Assembly (NCBI RefSeq): GCF_002078605.1
Contig: NZ_MSJR01000001.1
Span: 124,001-188,000, forward strand
DNA from: Salegentibacter sediminis
GTDB taxonomy: Bacteria > Bacteroidota > Bacteroidia > Flavobacteriales > Flavobacteriaceae
Reading direction: 5' to 3'
DNA length: 64,000 nt
In this document: positions 62,400 through 64,000 of the stretch, piece by piece
How positions within the stretch are numbered: position 1 is the stretch's first letter
Layout of the letters: each line of letters begins with the position of its first letter
Made by a program: the position numbers and the translations under genes
Notes under the pieces: model-generated
The model's database searches: none
The model's input: the letters and a program-made list of their open reading frames with translations, nothing else
Told to the model about the DNA's origin: nothing

Positions 62400-62587
62400 T
62401 AGTTTTGCTTTCTTCTATTCTGGCGTTTTCTCCAGCTTATACGAGCATACAAGAAAATACCAAGGATTAGCAGGATGGCAATCAGATAAAGCCAGTTGTC
62501 GGCGATGAATTCCCAAAGGGTGAATCCCCATTCCTCTTCCCGAGTTGCCGGCCGGTCTTTTGGCAGATGTTCCTGAAATAGGCTCAT
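62399..62587 (-). CDS. Small membrane protein, coupled to the 36-aa protein
   Basis: 62 aa from MSLFQEHLPKDRPATREE (ATG at 62587). An N-terminal soluble part of about 28 aa is followed by a Trp-rich segment WGFTLWEFIADNWLYLIAI and one transmembrane helix (LYLIAILLILGIFLYA), then a strongly basic tail RISWRKRQNRRKQN. The layout resembles the neighbouring 36-aa protein in having W and one helix. A competing start in another frame at 62603 would give an unrelated 62-aa frame without a membrane helix. Unknown function; possibly a two-component membrane factor. Confidence 0.55.
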   Translation of the reverse strand: MSLFQEHLPKDRPATREEEWGFTLWEFIADNWLYLIAILLILGIFLYARISWRKRQNRRKQN

Positions 62588-62632
62588 AATCTTCAATTTT
62601 CATTAATATACTGAATATTCAGGGATATCGGC

Positions 62633-63400
62633 TTATTTTTTGAATTTCGCCAGGGCATTTTTTGTGAACTCAGATAACACCAACTCTCCCGAAATAGCCG
62701 CCCTTTCTGATAATAATTCTTCCCAGTGAGACGTGTCTTTCCATAAGATTTGTTTCATCTCCAATAAAGCTTCAGGATTATAGGAGGCGAGTTTTTCTGT
62801 GAAAAGCTCCATCTCCTTATCGAGGTCTTTTATCGATTCAAAAACCCTGGCGTAGAGGCCTTTTTCCTTTGCCCAGTAAGCGTTTTTCCATTCGTGGGCC
62901 GCGAGACTAAGTTCGGCCAGGGCATCTACCCCCATTTTACGTTCTACCGCCGGAGCGATCACAAAGGGACCAATCCCTATGCTTAATTCAGAAAGTTTAA
63001 TTGCAGCAGCCTCAGTAGCCAGCGCGTAGTCACAAGCAGCCACGAGTCCTACGCCGCCGCCCACAGTCTTGCCCTGAACACGCCCAATAATTAATTTTTT
63101 GCATTTCCGCATCGCATTGATCACATTGGCGAAACCAGAGAAAAATAATTTCCCGGTCTGCATCGTCTCAATTGCCACAAGTTCATCGAAAGAGGCGCCA
63201 GCGCAAAAAGCTTTCTCACCTTCCGATTTTAAAAGAATTACATTTACATTTTCGTCATCAGAGAGCTTCTGAAATTCCTTTTCCAGACGTTCTAAAAGGG
63301 TTGATGGAAAAGAGTTACTTGCAGGGTGCCCGAATTCCAAATGGGCAATTCCGTTTTCGATTTTGGTATATAAACTTCCGTTTTCTGAAGTATTGGTCAT
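62633..63400 (-). CDS. Enoyl-CoA hydratase/isomerase family protein
   Basis: Crotonase-fold enzyme of 255 aa from MTNTSENGSLYTKIENG. Motifs: HLEFGHPASNSFPSTLLERLE, the oxyanion-hole region GEKAFCAGASFDELVAIET, and GRVQGKTVGGGVGLVAACDYALA followed by LSELSIGIGPFVIAPAV. The hydratase catalytic Glu in the second motif (usually PELxLG) appears as SELSIG with Glu kept. Beta-oxidation, phenylacetate or amino-acid degradation are all possible. It is 57 bp downstream of the MATE gene on the same strand. Confidence 0.85.
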   Translation of the reverse strand: MTNTSENGSLYTKIENGIAHLEFGHPASNSFPSTLLERLEKEFQKLSDDENVNVILLKSEGEKAFCAGASFDELVAIETMQTGKLFFSGFANVINAMRKCKKLIIGRVQGKTVGGGVGLVAACDYALATEAAAIKLSELSIGIGPFVIAPAVERKMGVDALAELSLAAHEWKNAYWAKEKGLYARVFESIKDLDKEMELFTEKLASYNPEALLEMKQILWKDTSHWEELLSERAAISGELVLSEFTKNALAKFKK

Positions 63401-63457
63401 AATTTTTCGATTGATTTCCCTCAAATTTAAAATATTAAGCGGGAACAAACGAAATCT

Positions 63458-64000
63458 TCACACTTCTTTATGCAGGTATTTTCTTCGGAATTTGATCACC
63501 AGGGCACTACTTCGAATAAGCATCCATACAAAAAACGCGATCCAAATCCCGTAAAGTTGCAAACCGAAGTAGTCTGAAATTAATAGAGTAGGCGTGAATC
63601 CCAGGAAGGTAGCCACCAGTAATAAATTGCGAAGGTATTTGGCTTCGCCCAGCCCTTTAAAAATTCCGTCAAACATAAAAGCGATGGCATTTATAGGCTG
63701 CATGAGCAATACGATCCAGAATACTGAAGAGAACAGGGCCAATACTGCAGCCTCCTTATTAAAAACGAGACCTATTTCGTTATAAAACAGGGCACAGATG
63801 CCCATCAGGATTAGAGCGATTAGAATGGAGTATTTACTGATCTTTTTGCTGAGTTCCCAAAGATTTTTATAATCGCGGGCACCCAGTAATTTTCCGCCTA
63901 TTGCGTTCCCGGCATTGGCATAGCCATCGATGAAGAAACTAAAGAATAACCAGATATTCATCAGGATACTTTGTGCGGCGATATAATTTTTCCCATAATC
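63458..64000 (-). CDS. MATE-family efflux transporter (5' partial)
   Basis: The frame is open to the right edge, so the N-terminal part lies outside. The visible 180 C-terminal residues hold four to five hydrophobic helices with IDGYANAGNAIGGKLLGARDYKNLW, the MATE/DinF-like segment between helices, and a basic tail KFRRKYLHKEV. It would be an inner-membrane Na+- or H+-coupled drug or metabolite exporter. The DinF-like branch is suggested by FIDGYANAGNAI. The substrate is unknown. The enoyl-CoA hydratase gene follows on the same strand. Confidence 0.85.
   Translation of the reverse strand, partial: DYGKNYIAAQSILMNIWLFFSFFIDGYANAGNAIGGKLLGARDYKNLWELSKKISKYSILIALILMGICALFYNEIGLVFNKEAAVLALFSSVFWIVLLMQPINAIAFMFDGIFKGLGEAKYLRNLLLVATFLGFTPTLLISDYFGLQLYGIWIAFFVWMLIRSSALVIKFRRKYLHKEV

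Noticed and set aside
1-64000. CRISPR arrays, insertion sequences, prophage or integron
   Set aside because: No spaced direct-repeat array, transposase, integrase or phage structural gene was found in any frame; the only mobile-type element is the YefM/YoeB pair.

Overview
The window looks like a chromosome segment of a marine-type member of Flavobacteriia (Bacteroidetes), close in style to Gramella, Zunongwangia or Salegentibacter. The genome is AT-rich. It has SusC/SusD pairs, A-rich leaders instead of Shine-Dalgarno sites, Bacteroidetes promoters (TTG, about 19 bp, TAnnTTTG), a PID-CTERM small protein, and the long NagB form with a PIG-L tail. No insertion sequence, prophage or CRISPR array was seen.

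Positions 1-27,000 form one catabolic region that I read as a peptidoglycan (murein) utilisation locus. A plus-strand block holds a FucP/GluP-type sugar permease (5' end outside the window), a secreted GH20 hexosaminidase, MurNAc-6-P etherase MurQ, a SusC/SusD/lipoprotein uptake complex, a DigH-like GHL10 glycosidase, a sodium:solute symporter, a GH9 enzyme, an L-Ala-D/L-Glu epimerase and an NlpC/P60 endopeptidase. A minus-strand operon follows: ROK regulator, NagB::PIG-L, an AmpD/AmiD-type amidase lipoprotein, and a fusion of a PGRP-type amidase with a NamZ (DUF1343) exo-muramidase. Divergent from it are a NagX-like membrane acetyltransferase and a NagZ-type GH3 fused to a serine beta-lactamase-like domain. 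Together these genes could cut glycan strands and stem peptides outside the cytoplasm, import the pieces, and feed GlcN-6-P to fructose-6-P and L-Ala-D-Glu to L-Ala-L-Glu. A MurNAc kinase is not in the window.

Positions 27,000-33,100 hold a TonB-linked beta-barrel receptor, dusB, a LolC/E-type permease, rbfA, methylmalonyl-CoA epimerase and a CAU-anticodon tRNA. Positions 33,075-33,475 have no gene but are bracketed by a near-consensus promoter and a strong terminator, so a structured RNA is possible. A LuxR-type regulator, a porin and an operon of universal stress protein, SLC13 permease and PEP carboxykinase follow, with several perfect inverted repeats upstream. A PID-CTERM small protein has two direct repeats of the LytTR type before it.

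Positions 41,000-64,000 are mostly housekeeping: ribE, pdxA, yceD-rpmF-fabH-accB-accC, an FAD oxidoreductase with mtgA and a GreA/B-like protein, an ABC ATPase, prolyl oligopeptidase, asd, mscL, alr-tdk, rsmI, recJ, a YefM/YoeB toxin-antitoxin pair with a perfect operator-like palindrome, lpxH, queD, a 2OG-Fe(II) oxygenase, two tiny membrane proteins, an enoyl-CoA hydratase and a MATE transporter cut by the right edge.
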